DNA of 64,000 bases from Magnetococcales bacterium (GCA_015229115.1 JADGCH010000009.1:1-64000), one strand, 5' to 3'; shown: positions 16,237 to 26,876, counted from the first letter of the stretch. Numbers and translations are program-made. The notes: generated by a model not told the origin, from the letters alone.

Positions 16237-16601
16237 TGTCGAAAACAATCATGACAGTCGATGATTCTTCCAGCGTGCGTCAAATGGTCGGTTTGACTCT
16301 CAAGGGAGCCGGTTATACGGTTGTTGAGGGTGTCGATGGCAAGGATGCCCTGGAAAAACTGAAGGCATCGCCGGTCGACATGGTGGTGACTGACCTCAAC
16401 ATGCCCAACATGGACGGGATTACCTTGATCAAATCGCTGCGCGCTCTGCCTAATTACAAATTTATACCCATTGTCATGTTGACAACCGAGTCACAGGCGA
16501 CACGCAAGGCAGAAGGCAAGGAGGCAGGGGCAACCGGATGGATCGTCAAGCCGTTTAAGCCGCAGCAGCTGCTTGATGTTGTCAAGAAGGTTCTGGGCTA
16601 G
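16236..16601 (+). CDS. cheY: Chemotaxis response regulator CheY
   Basis: A 121-residue stand-alone receiver. TVDDSSSVRQMVG carries the acidic pocket, VVTDLNMPNMDG the phosphorylated Asp, VMLTTES the switch Thr, and GWIVKPFKPQQL the conserved Lys. Start ATG 16236 overlaps the STAS stop, and gaaggg precedes it; an in-frame ATG upstream at 16218 would add six residues without similarity. It receives phosphate from the CheA encoded 41 bases downstream and should act on the flagellar switch or as a phosphate sink. Confidence 0.94.
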   Translation: MSKTIMTVDDSSSVRQMVGLTLKGAGYTVVEGVDGKDALEKLKASPVDMVVTDLNMPNMDGITLIKSLRALPNYKFIPIVMLTTESQATRKAEGKEAGATGWIVKPFKPQQLLDVVKKVLG

Positions 16602-16642
16602 TCGCATCAGGTAGAGTTGACGCAACGTAAAGGAGGTTGGGT

Positions 16643-18748
16643 ATGGCCGTGGAAATTGATACCAGTGCTTTTACCGAAGAGGCCTATGAGCTGCTCTCTG
16701 AACTGGAAGATTCTCTCCTGGAACTGGAAGCATCGCCAACAGACAAGGAGCTGATCAGCCGGGTATTCCGTGCCATGCATACCATCAAGGGATCCGGGGC
16801 CATGTTCGGATTCGAAGATGTTGCCGCCTTTACCCATGAAGTGGAGACCGTATTCGACATGGCGCGTAATGGCACCATTCCGGTCACCAAGGAACTGATC
16901 AACCTGACACTGGCAGCACGGGACCAGATCCGTTCCATGTTGGATGCTGCTGCAGGGGGCAGTCCCCCTGATAAGGTCAAGGAAGAGCGAATCATTGCTG
17001 GTTTGCGGGGCTTGGTACCCGGAGGCGGTGGTGGTGCTGCCGGATCTGCAGCCAGCAAGACCGTCAAGAAGGTGGTTGAGGATGGGGAAGGTCCCCATGT
17101 CTATCGTGTTCGGTTTACGCCCCATGGTGACCTGTTTGCCAATGGTACCAACCCAATCCTGCTGCTGGATGAAATACGGACACTCGGCTCCTGCCGTATG
17201 GTCGCCTTTACTGACAAGATTCCAGACGATCTTGAGGAGATGGATCCGGAGCGTTGCTACACGTCATGGGAGATTTTTGTCACCACCGACAAAGGCGAAA
17301 ATGCTATTCGCGATGTGTTTATTTTTGTTGAGGATCAATGCGATCTCAATATCCGCCTGCTGGACCGTGATGAACTGGTGACGGAGGAGGAAGGCAATAA
17401 AAAGCTGGGAGAAATCCTGGTCGAGCGTGGTGATATCAAGGCCGATGTGTTGCAGCAAGCGATGCAGCCTCTGGGTCAGCGCTTGGTGGCAGCTGGTCTG
17501 GTCAATCGCAGCAAGGTTGATGCTGCCTTGGCCGAGCAGCAGGCCGTTCAGGAGAAGAAGGAAGCCCACAAGCAGAAAGAACCAAGTAGCGTTCGGGTTC
17601 CTTCGGAAAAGCTGGACCATCTGGTCAATCTGGTGGGCGAGTTGGTTACGGTGCAGGCTCGCCTGACCCAAACCTCCATTCGGTTGAGCGACCATGATCT
17701 GCAACTGGTGTCAGAAGAGATTGAGCGGCTCACGGGTGAGCTGCGCGATAATACCATGAGCATCCGCATGCTGGCCATTGGTTCCACCTTTAGCAAGTTC
17801 AAGCGGCTGGTACGTGATCTGTCGAATGAATTGGGCAAACAGATCGAGATGACCACTGCTGGTGAAGAGACCGAGCTGGATAAGACCGTCATTGACCAGC
17901 TGAACGATCCCCTGGTGCACGTCATCCGCAACAGTATCGACCACGGCATTGAGATGCCGGATGAGCGGGCGGCCGTTGGCAAGCCAGCCATTGGTATTGT
18001 CCATCTTTCTGCTGAGCACTCGGGCGCCAATGTGCTGATCAAGGTCACGGATGATGGGCGCGGTTTGGATGCTAAAAAGCTGCGTGCCAAGGGAATCGAG
18101 CGTGGTCTGGTTCCTCCGGACACGGAGATGACCGAAAAGGAGGCCTTCCAGCTTATTTTTGCGCCCGGATTTTCCACGGCAGCCAAAATTACCAACGTCT
18201 CCGGTCGTGGCGTGGGTATGGATGTGGTGCGCAAGTCGATTGATGCTCTGCGTGGTTCGATCGAAGTTCATAGTGAACTGGGTAAGGGCAGTACCATCAC
18301 CTTCAAGCTGCCTCTGACCTTGGCCATTATCGAAGGCTTATTGGTACGCATCGGCAGCGACTCGTTCGTGTTGCCACTGGCGGCGGTAGAAGAGTGTGTT
18401 GAGCTGACACGGGAGGCCATCGCCAATACCCACGGTCGTCATGTCATCAATGTGCGGGGATCCATTGTCTCCTACATACGCATTCGTGACCACTTTGACA
18501 TGCCGGGCGAAGCTCCTGCGGTAGAACAGATTGTCATTTCCGAGGTTGATGGTAAGCGCATTGGCTTTGTGGTCGATAACGTCATTGGCCAGCATCAGAC
18601 CGTCATCAAGGGTCTGGGAAAAATGTTCAAGAATTCCGAGGAATTTTCCGGTGCAACCATTTTGGGCGATGGCACGGTGGCTCTTATCCTGGACATCCAG
18701 AAGATGGTTCGTCTGGTGGAGTCAGAAGAGAGCGCCGACATCCTGTAA
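16643..18748 (+). CDS. cheA: Chemotaxis histidine kinase CheA
   Basis: A 701-residue CheA starting at ATG 16643, six bases after aggagg. Domain order: Hpt with His46 in AMHTIKGSG; a middle region; a dimerisation domain (SEKLDHLVNLVGELVTVQA); an ATPase domain with N-box VHVIRNSIDHGIE, G1 DDGRGLD, and GRGVGMDVVRKSID; and a C-terminal CheW-like domain (FVLPLAAVEECVE). Between the Hpt region and the dimerisation domain, residues about 251-301 contain two short motifs (LGEILVERGDI, then GQRLVAAGLVNRSKV) resembling the N-terminal domain of type II secretion/type IV pilus ATPases, in place of an obvious CheY-binding P2 domain. Confidence 0.94.
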   Translation: MAVEIDTSAFTEEAYELLSELEDSLLELEASPTDKELISRVFRAMHTIKGSGAMFGFEDVAAFTHEVETVFDMARNGTIPVTKELINLTLAARDQIRSMLDAAAGGSPPDKVKEERIIAGLRGLVPGGGGGAAGSAASKTVKKVVEDGEGPHVYRVRFTPHGDLFANGTNPILLLDEIRTLGSCRMVAFTDKIPDDLEEMDPERCYTSWEIFVTTDKGENAIRDVFIFVEDQCDLNIRLLDRDELVTEEEGNKKLGEILVERGDIKADVLQQAMQPLGQRLVAAGLVNRSKVDAALAEQQAVQEKKEAHKQKEPSSVRVPSEKLDHLVNLVGELVTVQARLTQTSIRLSDHDLQLVSEEIERLTGELRDNTMSIRMLAIGSTFSKFKRLVRDLSNELGKQIEMTTAGEETELDKTVIDQLNDPLVHVIRNSIDHGIEMPDERAAVGKPAIGIVHLSAEHSGANVLIKVTDDGRGLDAKKLRAKGIERGLVPPDTEMTEKEAFQLIFAPGFSTAAKITNVSGRGVGMDVVRKSIDALRGSIEVHSELGKGSTITFKLPLTLAIIEGLLVRIGSDSFVLPLAAVEECVELTREAIANTHGRHVINVRGSIVSYIRIRDHFDMPGEAPAVEQIVISEVDGKRIGFVVDNVIGQHQTVIKGLGKMFKNSEEFSGATILGDGTVALILDIQKMVRLVESEESADIL

Positions 18749-18776
18749 CTGCAATTTATGACTGGGAGAGTAACGC

Positions 18777-19262
18777 ATGAGTGAAGCCAGCCCACAGTTG
18801 CCAAGCACACAATATCTGACGTTCATGCTGGACGATGAAGTGTTTGCGGTGGACATCGCCAAGGTGCGCGAGGTGCTTGAATTTACCAATATCACCAAGG
18901 TGCCGCGTACACCCGATTTTATGCGCGGTGTCATCAATTTGCGCGGCAGTGTTGTCCCGGTGGTCGATATGCGGCTCAAGTTTGGCATGCCATCGACAGC
19001 CAAGACGGTCAATACCTGCATCATCATCGTCGAAATCGAACATGACGACGAGGTGACCGTGATGGGAGCTCTGGCCGACTCAGTACGGGAGGTGATGGAG
19101 CTGGAACCGCGACAGATTGAGGCTCCGCCTAAAATTGGTACCCGTCTGCGTAGTGACTTCCTGCGTGGTATGGGTAAACACAATGACCGGTTTATCATGA
19201 TTCTGGAAATTGACCGCATCTTCTCAGCCGATGAGTTGATGGCTGTTGGTGAGGCGATGTAG
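18777..19262 (+). CDS. cheW: Chemotaxis coupling protein CheW
   Basis: A 161-residue CheW. YLTFMLDDEVFAVDIAKVRE begins the double beta-barrel fold, RTPDFMRGVINLRGSVVPVV is the signature segment that contacts receptors, and GALADSVREVMEL follows. It links chemoreceptors to CheA in the membrane-associated signalling array. It lies 28 bases after cheA and 25 before cheB; gggag precedes the ATG. A matching receptor is encoded at 46.9 kb. Confidence 0.94.
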   Translation: MSEASPQLPSTQYLTFMLDDEVFAVDIAKVREVLEFTNITKVPRTPDFMRGVINLRGSVVPVVDMRLKFGMPSTAKTVNTCIIIVEIEHDDEVTVMGALADSVREVMELEPRQIEAPPKIGTRLRSDFLRGMGKHNDRFIMILEIDRIFSADELMAVGEAM

Positions 19263-19272
19263 TCGGGTATAA

Positions 19273-20511
<1,239 letters not shown>

Positions 20512-20517
20512 TTTGAA

Positions 20518-20593
20518 GGGCCGTTAGCTCAGTTGGTAGAGCAGCAGACTTTTAATCTGCGGGCCGTAGGTTCGATTCCTACACGGCTCACCA
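20518..20593 (+). tRNA. tRNA-Lys (anticodon UUU)
   Basis: The 76-base cloverleaf is complete. Acceptor GGGCCGT (20518-20524) pairs with ACGGCTC near the 3' end with one G-U. The D arm is GCTC...GAGC, the anticodon stem GCAGA/TCTGC encloses CTTTTAA with anticodon TTT, and the T arm GTAGG-TTCGATT-CCTAC is canonical. The CCA tail is encoded (20591-20593). Confidence 0.97.
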
Positions 20594-20690
20594 TTCAAAC
20601 AGAGGCATTTTTCCGATACTATTCCAGAACGATTGAAGAGGGGCGGTTGTTGGCGATTTACTGATAGAACAGGCCTATGGTATTCAAAAT

Positions 20691-22526
20691 GTGACTAAAC
20701 GATGGTTATCGATCTCTTTTACCCATGGGCATGTAGGCGTTGGTCTTGTTGCCATACTGTTCTTGATGGCGTTGTTTGGTGGTTTTGCCCTGTGGCAAAC
20801 CAATCAGATTGCCGGGCTCACCGTACGACTTTACACTCATCCTTTTGCCGTCAGTAACGCTACTCTTCGTATCCAGCTCTCCCTATTGCGTATACACCAT
20901 CTCCTGACTGAAACCATCCTGCTTGACCAGAAAAACCTTTTGCCAAATGATTTGCGGGATGAGATTGAGCAGGAAGAGCAGGCCATCTTGGAGGATTTTT
21001 CTCTCATTCAGGAGCGATTTCTGGGAGACAAGGAAGATGTGATGCGTGCTACCCAGAGTGTCATGGCGTGGCATCCTGTAGTGGATCATATTCTGGCGTT
21101 GCTTGAGAAGGGAGACTACGTCGGGGCCAAGCAGCTCATGAAAACGCGGGAAGCGGTACAGATGGCGGAAATCTCCACGCAAACCAAAGCTATAGAGCTG
21201 TTTGCTAGAGCTAAAGCGGCTGATTTTTATAGTAAATCTCAAGATCTTCAGAATAGTGCCTTTATCAATAGTCTGGAATTGATTCTGGCGACACTGTTTC
21301 TCAGCAGCGTCATTGCTGTCGTTCTATTTCTGAAAAATGCTGCCACCGAGCAGGCCTATCTTGCCAGTCAACAGGCGTTTAGGGAAAGCGAGCGATTTAC
21401 CCTGTCAGCGATTGATGCCATTTCCTCGCATCTCTGTGTTCTTAATGAGCAGGGTATCATCATAGCGACTAACCAGTCCTGGCGCGATTTTTCCCGCAAT
21501 TATGCCTGTGATGCCGCGGGGTTGGGTGAAGGCAGCAACTATCTAACAGTCTGTGATGCGGTACAGGGAGAAGACCGTGTTATTAGTCAAGCGGTGGCCG
21601 ATGGTATCAGGGCTGTATTGTCTGGACAACAACAAGATTTTTCGTTTGAATACTCCTGCCCAGTACTTGAGGAGGTTATGTGGTTCATGTTGCGTGTAAC
21701 CCGGTTCCATGGCGATGGTCCTTGTTTTGTTACCGTGACGCACGACAACATTACCGAGATTAAGCGGGTTGAGGAATTGCTGAGAAACGTTAACAAGCTG
21801 CTGGAAGAACGTGTGCAACAACGTACACGCGAGCTGGAACGTTCCAATCAGGATTTGCAGCAGTTTGCCTATATTGCATCACACGATTTACAGGAACCCT
21901 TACGTCAAATAAGCGGATTTGCCCAGCTGCTTAAACGACGTTATCATGGTCATATGGATAGCAAGTCAGACCAGTTTATTGATTATATGGTTGAAGGTTG
22001 CCAACGTATGGTCAATATGATCAACAGTCTGTTACATTATTCCCGTGTCAGTACACATGGCATTGATTTGCGTCCCATCACGGTTGAGACCTTGCTGGAG
22101 CGTGCCCAGATAAATCTCTTGACAAAAATCAATGAAACTGAGACAGTGATCACACGGGATGTGCTGTCAGTGACGTTGTGGGGTGACGAGCAGCAATTGT
22201 TGCAACTCATGCAAAATCTTCTAAGCAATGCCATCAAGTTTTGCCAGCTTGGTCAGAAGCCCCGCATTCACGTTTCAGTTCAGCGGCAGGGGAATGACTG
22301 GGTGGTTTCGGTGCAGGATAATGGCATCGGCATTGAGTCCCAGTATGCTGACCGTATTTTTGTCATTTTTCAGCGGTTGCACCTGCGAACAGAATTTGAT
22401 GGTACCGGGATTGGGTTAGCCGTCTGCAAGCGTATTATCGAACGCCATAATGGTCGGATCTGGTTTACTTCCGAACTTGGTCAGGGAAGCACCTTTTCTT
22501 TTTCCTTACCCAGCCAGGGAGGTTGA
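20691..22526 (+). CDS. Membrane sensor histidine kinase with PAS domain, first gene of the Kai cluster
   Basis: A 611-residue kinase starting at GTG 20691 (start uncertain; no strong ribosome-binding site). TM1 is VGLVAILFLMALFGGFALW; a periplasmic helical bundle of about 160 residues rich in Leu/Glu follows, like chemoreceptor four-helix sensor domains; TM2 is LILATLFLSSVIAVVLFL. A PAS domain (AIDAISSHLCVLNEQGIIIA) precedes a HisKA domain with His398 in YIASHDLQEPLR and a complete ATPase (LLSNAIKF, QDNGIGIE, GTGIGLAVCKRI). The dimerisation motif is of the phytochrome-like type often paired with Rcp1-like regulators, and exactly such a gene follows directly. Confidence 0.88.
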   Translation: MTKRWLSISFTHGHVGVGLVAILFLMALFGGFALWQTNQIAGLTVRLYTHPFAVSNATLRIQLSLLRIHHLLTETILLDQKNLLPNDLRDEIEQEEQAILEDFSLIQERFLGDKEDVMRATQSVMAWHPVVDHILALLEKGDYVGAKQLMKTREAVQMAEISTQTKAIELFARAKAADFYSKSQDLQNSAFINSLELILATLFLSSVIAVVLFLKNAATEQAYLASQQAFRESERFTLSAIDAISSHLCVLNEQGIIIATNQSWRDFSRNYACDAAGLGEGSNYLTVCDAVQGEDRVISQAVADGIRAVLSGQQQDFSFEYSCPVLEEVMWFMLRVTRFHGDGPCFVTVTHDNITEIKRVEELLRNVNKLLEERVQQRTRELERSNQDLQQFAYIASHDLQEPLRQISGFAQLLKRRYHGHMDSKSDQFIDYMVEGCQRMVNMINSLLHYSRVSTHGIDLRPITVETLLERAQINLLTKINETETVITRDVLSVTLWGDEQQLLQLMQNLLSNAIKFCQLGQKPRIHVSVQRQGNDWVVSVQDNGIGIESQYADRIFVIFQRLHLRTEFDGTGIGLAVCKRIIERHNGRIWFTSELGQGSTFSFSLPSQGG

Positions 22527-22991
22527 ATGGAACCACAGGATGAGCGGTCGATCGTTATTTTACTGGTTGAAGACAGTCCATCAGATGTAGCCCTGACCCG
22601 GGAGGCCTTGCTGGAGAGTGGTATACGCAACCAGCTGTGCGTGGTGACCGATGGTGAGGCAGCGTTGGATTTTCTGTATGGCCGTGGGGCCTACGCCCTG
22701 TCACCAAGGCCGGATTTGGTGTTGCTTGATCTCAATTTACCCCGCCGTAATGGTCGCGAGGTATTGCAGGAAATCAAGGCAGATGCCAAGTTGAAGACCA
22801 TTCCTGTTGTGGTGCTGACCACTTCGCGTGATGAAACAGAAATCCTGTATACCTATCAGCTCCACGCCAACTGCTATGTTACCAAGCCGGTTGACCTCGA
22901 CAAGTTTTTCTATGTGATTCGTTCCATTGGTGAATTCTGGTTTACGGTGGCAAAGCTTCCCGTCGCAAAACAGGGAAACCTTGTTGTTTAG
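22527..22991 (+). CDS. Rcp1-like single-domain response regulator
   Basis: A 154-residue receiver of the Rcp1 type, longer than Che[18 protein letters not shown] is the acidic pocket, [17 protein letters not shown] has the phosphorylated Asp, [10 protein letters not shown] the switch Thr, and [11 protein letters not shown] the Lys. The ATG follows the kinase stop without a gap, so kinase and regulator are translationally linked and probably cognate. There is no output domain, so it must act by protein contact, perhaps with downstream Kai-associated proteins; that link is inference. Confidence 0.9.
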   Translation: MEPQDERSIVILLVEDSPSDVALTREALLESGIRNQLCVVTDGEAALDFLYGRGAYALSPRPDLVLLDLNLPRRNGREVLQEIKADAKLKTIPVVVLTTSRDETEILYTYQLHANCYVTKPVDLDKFFYVIRSIGEFWFTVAKLPVAKQGNLVV

Positions 22992-23006
22992 GGGTTGTTG
23001 TTGTCC

Positions 23007-23891
23007 ATGAGTGTTGTTCAGGACGTACCGGTTCCAGTATTGCTCATTGAGGATGATCTACCGTTTGGTCTATTGCTGAGCGAGTGGTTGGATGAGAGCA
23101 ACAGGGACGATGCTCTGGTTGGCGGAGTGTCGCGTCTGCAACTGGAGTCAGTCCCAACCTTGGCCCTAGCGATCCGGCGACTTGAGCGGGGTGATGTCGC
23201 CGCTGTAGTGGTGGACCTTAACTTGCCAGACAGCCAGGGTATGGCCACCTTTGATCAGTTACAGGAGGTATGTCCTCATATCCCTATCGTGGTGCTCTCA
23301 GGGATCAATGACGGCAGCATTGCCCTGCAGGCAATGCGGCGTGGCGCCCAGGATTACCTGATCAAGGCCCATGTCACCGGTTTGCTGTTATCGCGTGCGG
23401 TCCGGTATGCCATTGAACGACACAACCTACAACAGGAGTTGTTGCGCATTCAGGGGTCAGCCCGGCGAGAACAGGAACGACAGTTTCTTGATCGGTTTAC
23501 CCATCGCAGTGCTGTTTCAGCTTCGATGTTGGGGGTTCCATCACTGAGACAGGGGTTACCGGACCTGTTCCAAAATTTTATTGACCGATTCGATGACGTA
23601 CTTGAACGGGCCATGGAACAGCGATCTTATAAGGTATCCCAGGTTGAGTATATATCCGATGTACTTCTTGTGTTGGCGCGGGATTTAAGTTTTCTCAAAT
23701 GCGGTCCGCGTGATGTGATCGATATCTACATGGAGGCGCTGTCACGCAAGGATGGCCTGTTTAATCCGATCAAGACACAGGCTTACAGCGAGGAGGGGCG
23801 GCTGCTGAGTCTGGAACTGATGGGGCAGCTGGTGCTGCAATATCGTCCCTATGCCCTCGGAACGGGCAGAAATTATTCCGGTGTGGAGTGA
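23007..23891 (+). CDS. Receiver domain protein with KaiA/RsbU-N-like C-terminal domain
   Basis: 294 residues from ATG 23007. Residues 1-130 are an intact receiver (Glu15-Asp16-Asp17, Asp70 in [11 protein letters not shown], switch Ser98, Lys120 in YLIKAH). Residues about 175-282 are all-helical and show the pattern of the KaiA C-terminal/RsbU N-terminal four-helix bundle: a first helix ending in an alternating charged segment, then [13 protein letters not shown], comparable to VLEIHVEL in cyanobacterial KaiA, and a final helix [14 protein letters not shown] comparable to the KaiA terminus. Its place directly before kaiB and kaiC strongly supports a role with KaiC. This architecture matches the KaiA3-type proteins described in cyanobacteria. 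The C-terminal assignment is inferred from pattern, not alignment scores. Confidence 0.7.
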   Translation: MSVVQDVPVPVLLIEDDLPFGLLLSEWLDESNRDDALVGGVSRLQLESVPTLALAIRRLERGDVAAVVVDLNLPDSQGMATFDQLQEVCPHIPIVVLSGINDGSIALQAMRRGAQDYLIKAHVTGLLLSRAVRYAIERHNLQQELLRIQGSARREQERQFLDRFTHRSAVSASMLGVPSLRQGLPDLFQNFIDRFDDVLERAMEQRSYKVSQVEYISDVLLVLARDLSFLKCGPRDVIDIYMEALSRKDGLFNPIKTQAYSEEGRLLSLELMGQLVLQYRPYALGTGRNYSGVE

Positions 23892-23934
23892 GAACTATCG
23901 TTACGTTTCCGAAGTGATCAAAGGACTTTTTTCG

Positions 23935-24225
23935 ATGGTAGAATGCAATAAATATCTGTTAAAGCTCTACGTTACGGGGCACACTCCCCGCTCCCAGCAT
24001 GCCATCAGCAATTTGCGCCGAATTTGTGAGGGTGAGCTGGCAGGCCATTACGAGATGACAGTCATCGACATACTGGAACATCCAAGTCTGGCTGAGGATG
24101 AGAAAATTCTGGCAACGCCGACCCTGATTAAAGTCCTTCCGAGCCCGATCCGAAGAATTATCGGTGACCTTTCCGATACGGAAAAGGTGTTGTTCGGGCT
24201 GGATTTGCAGCCGCTCCACCGTTGA
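23935..24225 (+). CDS. kaiB: Clock protein KaiB
   Basis: A 96-residue KaiB with a thioredoxin-like fold. ATG 23935 is chosen because AAAGGA lies nine bases upstream and the product then starts just before the family signature; the frame is open to 23851, inside the preceding gene. Signature segments are [20 protein letters not shown], the [19 protein letters not shown] region containing the conserved cis-proline, and [18 protein letters not shown]. Known KaiB switches fold to bind KaiC and to sequester KaiA. Gene order here is KaiA-like, kaiB, kaiC with 43-base gaps. Confidence 0.95.
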   Translation: MVECNKYLLKLYVTGHTPRSQHAISNLRRICEGELAGHYEMTVIDILEHPSLAEDEKILATPTLIKVLPSPIRRIIGDLSDTEKVLFGLDLQPLHR

Positions 24226-24268
24226 ACTGTTTTTCGTACACACCTTCGGAGTCCAGTGAGGAAACATC

Positions 24269-25786
24269 GTGAACAAGCAACATCAGGAAGCCCCTGTAGC
24301 CAAATTACTGACAGGCATTGACGGGTTCGATCTTATTGCCCAGGGTGGTTTGCCCAAAGGACGAACGACCTTGCTGGCAGGAACGGCTGGCAGTGCCAAG
24401 ACTGTATTTGCCGCACAGTTTCTGGCTGAGGGGCTTCGTAAACACGACGAAAATGGTGTTTTTGTCACCTTTGAGGAACCTCCTGCTGACATTCGCCGCA
24501 ACATGCTCTCCATGGATTGGGATATCCAGCAGTGGGAAAGCGAAGGTAGATGGGCCTTTGTTGATGTGTCACCACAGCCGGAACTGGAACAGATCGAAGC
24601 CGGTGCTTTTGATCTTGGCGCTCTGCTGGTGCGCATTGAGCACGCCATCCACAAGGTTGGAGCCAAGCGGGTAGCCATCGATTCTCTCGGAGCGGTCTTT
24701 TCGCAGTTTCTCAACTCAGCCATGGTGAGGGAGGAGCTGCGGCGTCTTGGTGCTGCCTTGCGGGGCATGGGCGTTACGGCTGTGATGACTGCCGAAAGAA
24801 CCCAGGAGTATGGCGAAATTGCCCGTTTTGGTGTTGAGGAATTTGTCGCTGACAATGTTGTCATCCTGCGTAATGTGTTGGAAGATGAAAAAAGGCGCCG
24901 CACGGTAGAAATACTCAAATTTCGCGGTACAACCCACCAAAAAGGTGAGTATCCGTTCACAGTGCTTCCGGACAGTGGCATCATTGTTATTCCCCTGTCA
25001 GCCATTGAGTTGAAACAACGATCTTCTGATCGTCGTGTTTCTTCTGGTAACGAAGAGTTGAACCGGCTTTGTGGAGGAGGATTTTTCCAGGACTCCCTGA
25101 TCCTGGTCTCCGGTGCTACCGGTTGTGGTAAAACATTGATGACAGCCGAATTCATTGCAGCCAGTGCCAGTCGGGGTGAACGCAGCCTGCTGTTCGCTTA
25201 CGAGGAAAGCCGTGAGCAGCTGTTTCGTAATGCGCGTGGCTGGGGGATCGATTTCCAGCTGTATGAACAGCAGGGGTTGCTGCGCGTCATTTGCGCTTAT
25301 CCGGAAAGTGCCGGTCTGGAAGATCATCTCATCCAGATCAAGACCGAGATTGATACCAGCAAACCGCGACGGATCGCCGTCGATAGTGTTTCCGCTCTGG
25401 AGCGAGTTTCCACCAACCGTGGCTTTCGTGAATTCATTATCAGTCTGGCCTCATTTGTCAAACAGCGAGAAGTGCCTGGACTGTTTACGGCGACCACAGC
25501 CAATCTGATGGGGGGACCCTCCATCACGGAATCACACTTTTCCTCGATCACGGATACCATTATCCTATTGCGCTATGTGGAAATGCTGGGAGAGATGCGC
25601 CGTGGTATTACCGTGTTGAAAATGCGCGGTTCTATGCATGAGAAGGATATCCGTGAGTTTATCATTGACAGTCAGGGCATGCACATTGGCAAGCCATTTC
25701 GCAATATCATCGGGATCCTGTCTGGCAAGCCAGAGTACGTTTCTTCTGGCGATGCAGAGCGTATTGGACGACTGTTCAAGGAGTGA
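24269..25786 (+). CDS. kaiC: Circadian clock ATPase/kinase KaiC
   Basis: A 505-residue double-RecA protein. The C1 Walker A reads G38-TAGSAK-T45 (Ala43 in place of the second Gly), with paired catalytic glutamates in FEEPPADIRR. The C2 Walker A is G282-ATGCGK-T289, with YEESREQLFR as its Glu pair. The autophosphorylation site aligns as T420, S425, S426 in TESHFSSITDT: Ser-Ser rather than the Ser-Thr of cyanobacterial KaiC1. LLRYVEMLGEMRRGITVLKM and the C-terminal RNIIGILSGKPEY follow; the A-loop tail to which KaiA would bind is present but shorter than in Synechococcus. Neighbours encode kaiB and kinases. Confidence 0.95.
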   Translation: MNKQHQEAPVAKLLTGIDGFDLIAQGGLPKGRTTLLAGTAGSAKTVFAAQFLAEGLRKHDENGVFVTFEEPPADIRRNMLSMDWDIQQWESEGRWAFVDVSPQPELEQIEAGAFDLGALLVRIEHAIHKVGAKRVAIDSLGAVFSQFLNSAMVREELRRLGAALRGMGVTAVMTAERTQEYGEIARFGVEEFVADNVVILRNVLEDEKRRRTVEILKFRGTTHQKGEYPFTVLPDSGIIVIPLSAIELKQRSSDRRVSSGNEELNRLCGGGFFQDSLILVSGATGCGKTLMTAEFIAASASRGERSLLFAYEESREQLFRNARGWGIDFQLYEQQGLLRVICAYPESAGLEDHLIQIKTEIDTSKPRRIAVDSVSALERVSTNRGFREFIISLASFVKQREVPGLFTATTANLMGGPSITESHFSSITDTIILLRYVEMLGEMRRGITVLKMRGSMHEKDIREFIIDSQGMHIGKPFRNIIGILSGKPEYVSSGDAERIGRLFKE

Positions 25787-25819
25787 TCAAGCATCAATCC
25801 GGGATCGAGAGGTGCTCTG

Positions 25820-26848
25820 GTGTTGGGTAAGAATACCTGCCGTGCGATCGTCGAGAACAACGTCGATGGCATTATGGTGGTTGACCGTTGTGGTTTGGTC
25901 CGTTATGCCAATCCGTCGGCGATCATGCTGTTTGGTCGTGGGGCACAGGGAATACTGAACCAGGAATTGGGGTATCCTCTGGTTGCCGGAGAAAGTGCTG
26001 AACTGGACATCGTTCATACAGACCGACAGCATTTTGTTGCTGAATTGCGCACCACGGAAATCGTGTGGGAAGATGATGAACGCGCTTTTCTGGTGTCGCT
26101 GCGTGATATTACAGAACGACACTGCTTGCTTGAGCAGCTGAAAGATGCCTTGCATACGGCCGAGACCTCCTTCCGTTCCAAGGAGCGATTTCTTTCCAGC
26201 GTAAGTCATGAATTGCGCACTCCCCTGAATGCGGTTATCAGCTTGGCTAGGCTGTTACTGGACGGGGCCATGGGACCGCTCAACGTGACTCAGAAGAATT
26301 TTTTACGCGATGTGCTCGACAGTGGCCAACATCTGCTGAGCAAGGTCAGTGACATGCTGGATCTGGCCGACATGGAATCTGGCCAATGCTCCATCAGCCA
26401 TAAACCCGTTTCAGTGCGCATCCTGCTGGCCAATGTCTTGCGGGCCTTGCGCAGTCATGCCGTTGAAAAAGGGATTCAATTTACAACCAACTGGGTTTCC
26501 GTACCAAAACTGATCAGTACTGATGAATGGTTGCTGGAACGCATGGCCTACAATCTGTTGTATCATGTTGTGCAACAGACACAAAAAGATGGAACGGTTC
26601 ATGTGGTAGCCTGCCAGACGTATCGGAATACCAGTACCTCTGTGACCGAAAAATTCCTGTTGCTATCGGTGACGGGTCAACGGAACATGGATGAGAGCCA
26701 GACTGTTGCCGATCCTGATTCCATGGGTCATGATCTTGGCATGAATCTGGTCCAGAAAATGGCTGGGTTGCTTGGTGGACGGGTTTGGGTTGAAAAACCG
26801 GTCCATCAACAGGGGCACACTTTTCACGTCGAAATTTTATTGGCCTGA
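25820..26848 (+). CDS. PAS histidine kinase with degenerate ATP-binding domain
   Basis: 342 residues from GTG 25820, seven bases after gagagg. Residues 8-105 are a PAS domain ([20 protein letters not shown]). HisKA follows with His130 in [14 protein letters not shown]. The C-terminal ATPase region is recognisable but eroded: the N-box reads [15 protein letters not shown] without the usual Asn-rich motif, no DxGxG box is evident, and only a [16 protein letters not shown] segment resembles the G2 box. It may be phosphorylated by another kinase or act as a scaffold. It is 33 bases after kaiC. KaiC-linked PAS kinases occur in other proteobacteria. Confidence 0.8.
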   Translation: MLGKNTCRAIVENNVDGIMVVDRCGLVRYANPSAIMLFGRGAQGILNQELGYPLVAGESAELDIVHTDRQHFVAELRTTEIVWEDDERAFLVSLRDITERHCLLEQLKDALHTAETSFRSKERFLSSVSHELRTPLNAVISLARLLLDGAMGPLNVTQKNFLRDVLDSGQHLLSKVSDMLDLADMESGQCSISHKPVSVRILLANVLRALRSHAVEKGIQFTTNWVSVPKLISTDEWLLERMAYNLLYHVVQQTQKDGTVHVVACQTYRNTSTSVTEKFLLLSVTGQRNMDESQTVADPDSMGHDLGMNLVQKMAGLLGGRVWVEKPVHQQGHTFHVEILLA

Positions 26849-26876
26849 AACAGGAATATGGGAGAGGGCTGTGGTG

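Noticed and set aside
17548-18234. Minus-strand open frame of about 228 codons inside cheA
   Set aside because: Entirely opposite conserved CheA domains, Ser/Arg-rich, no motif; a shadow.
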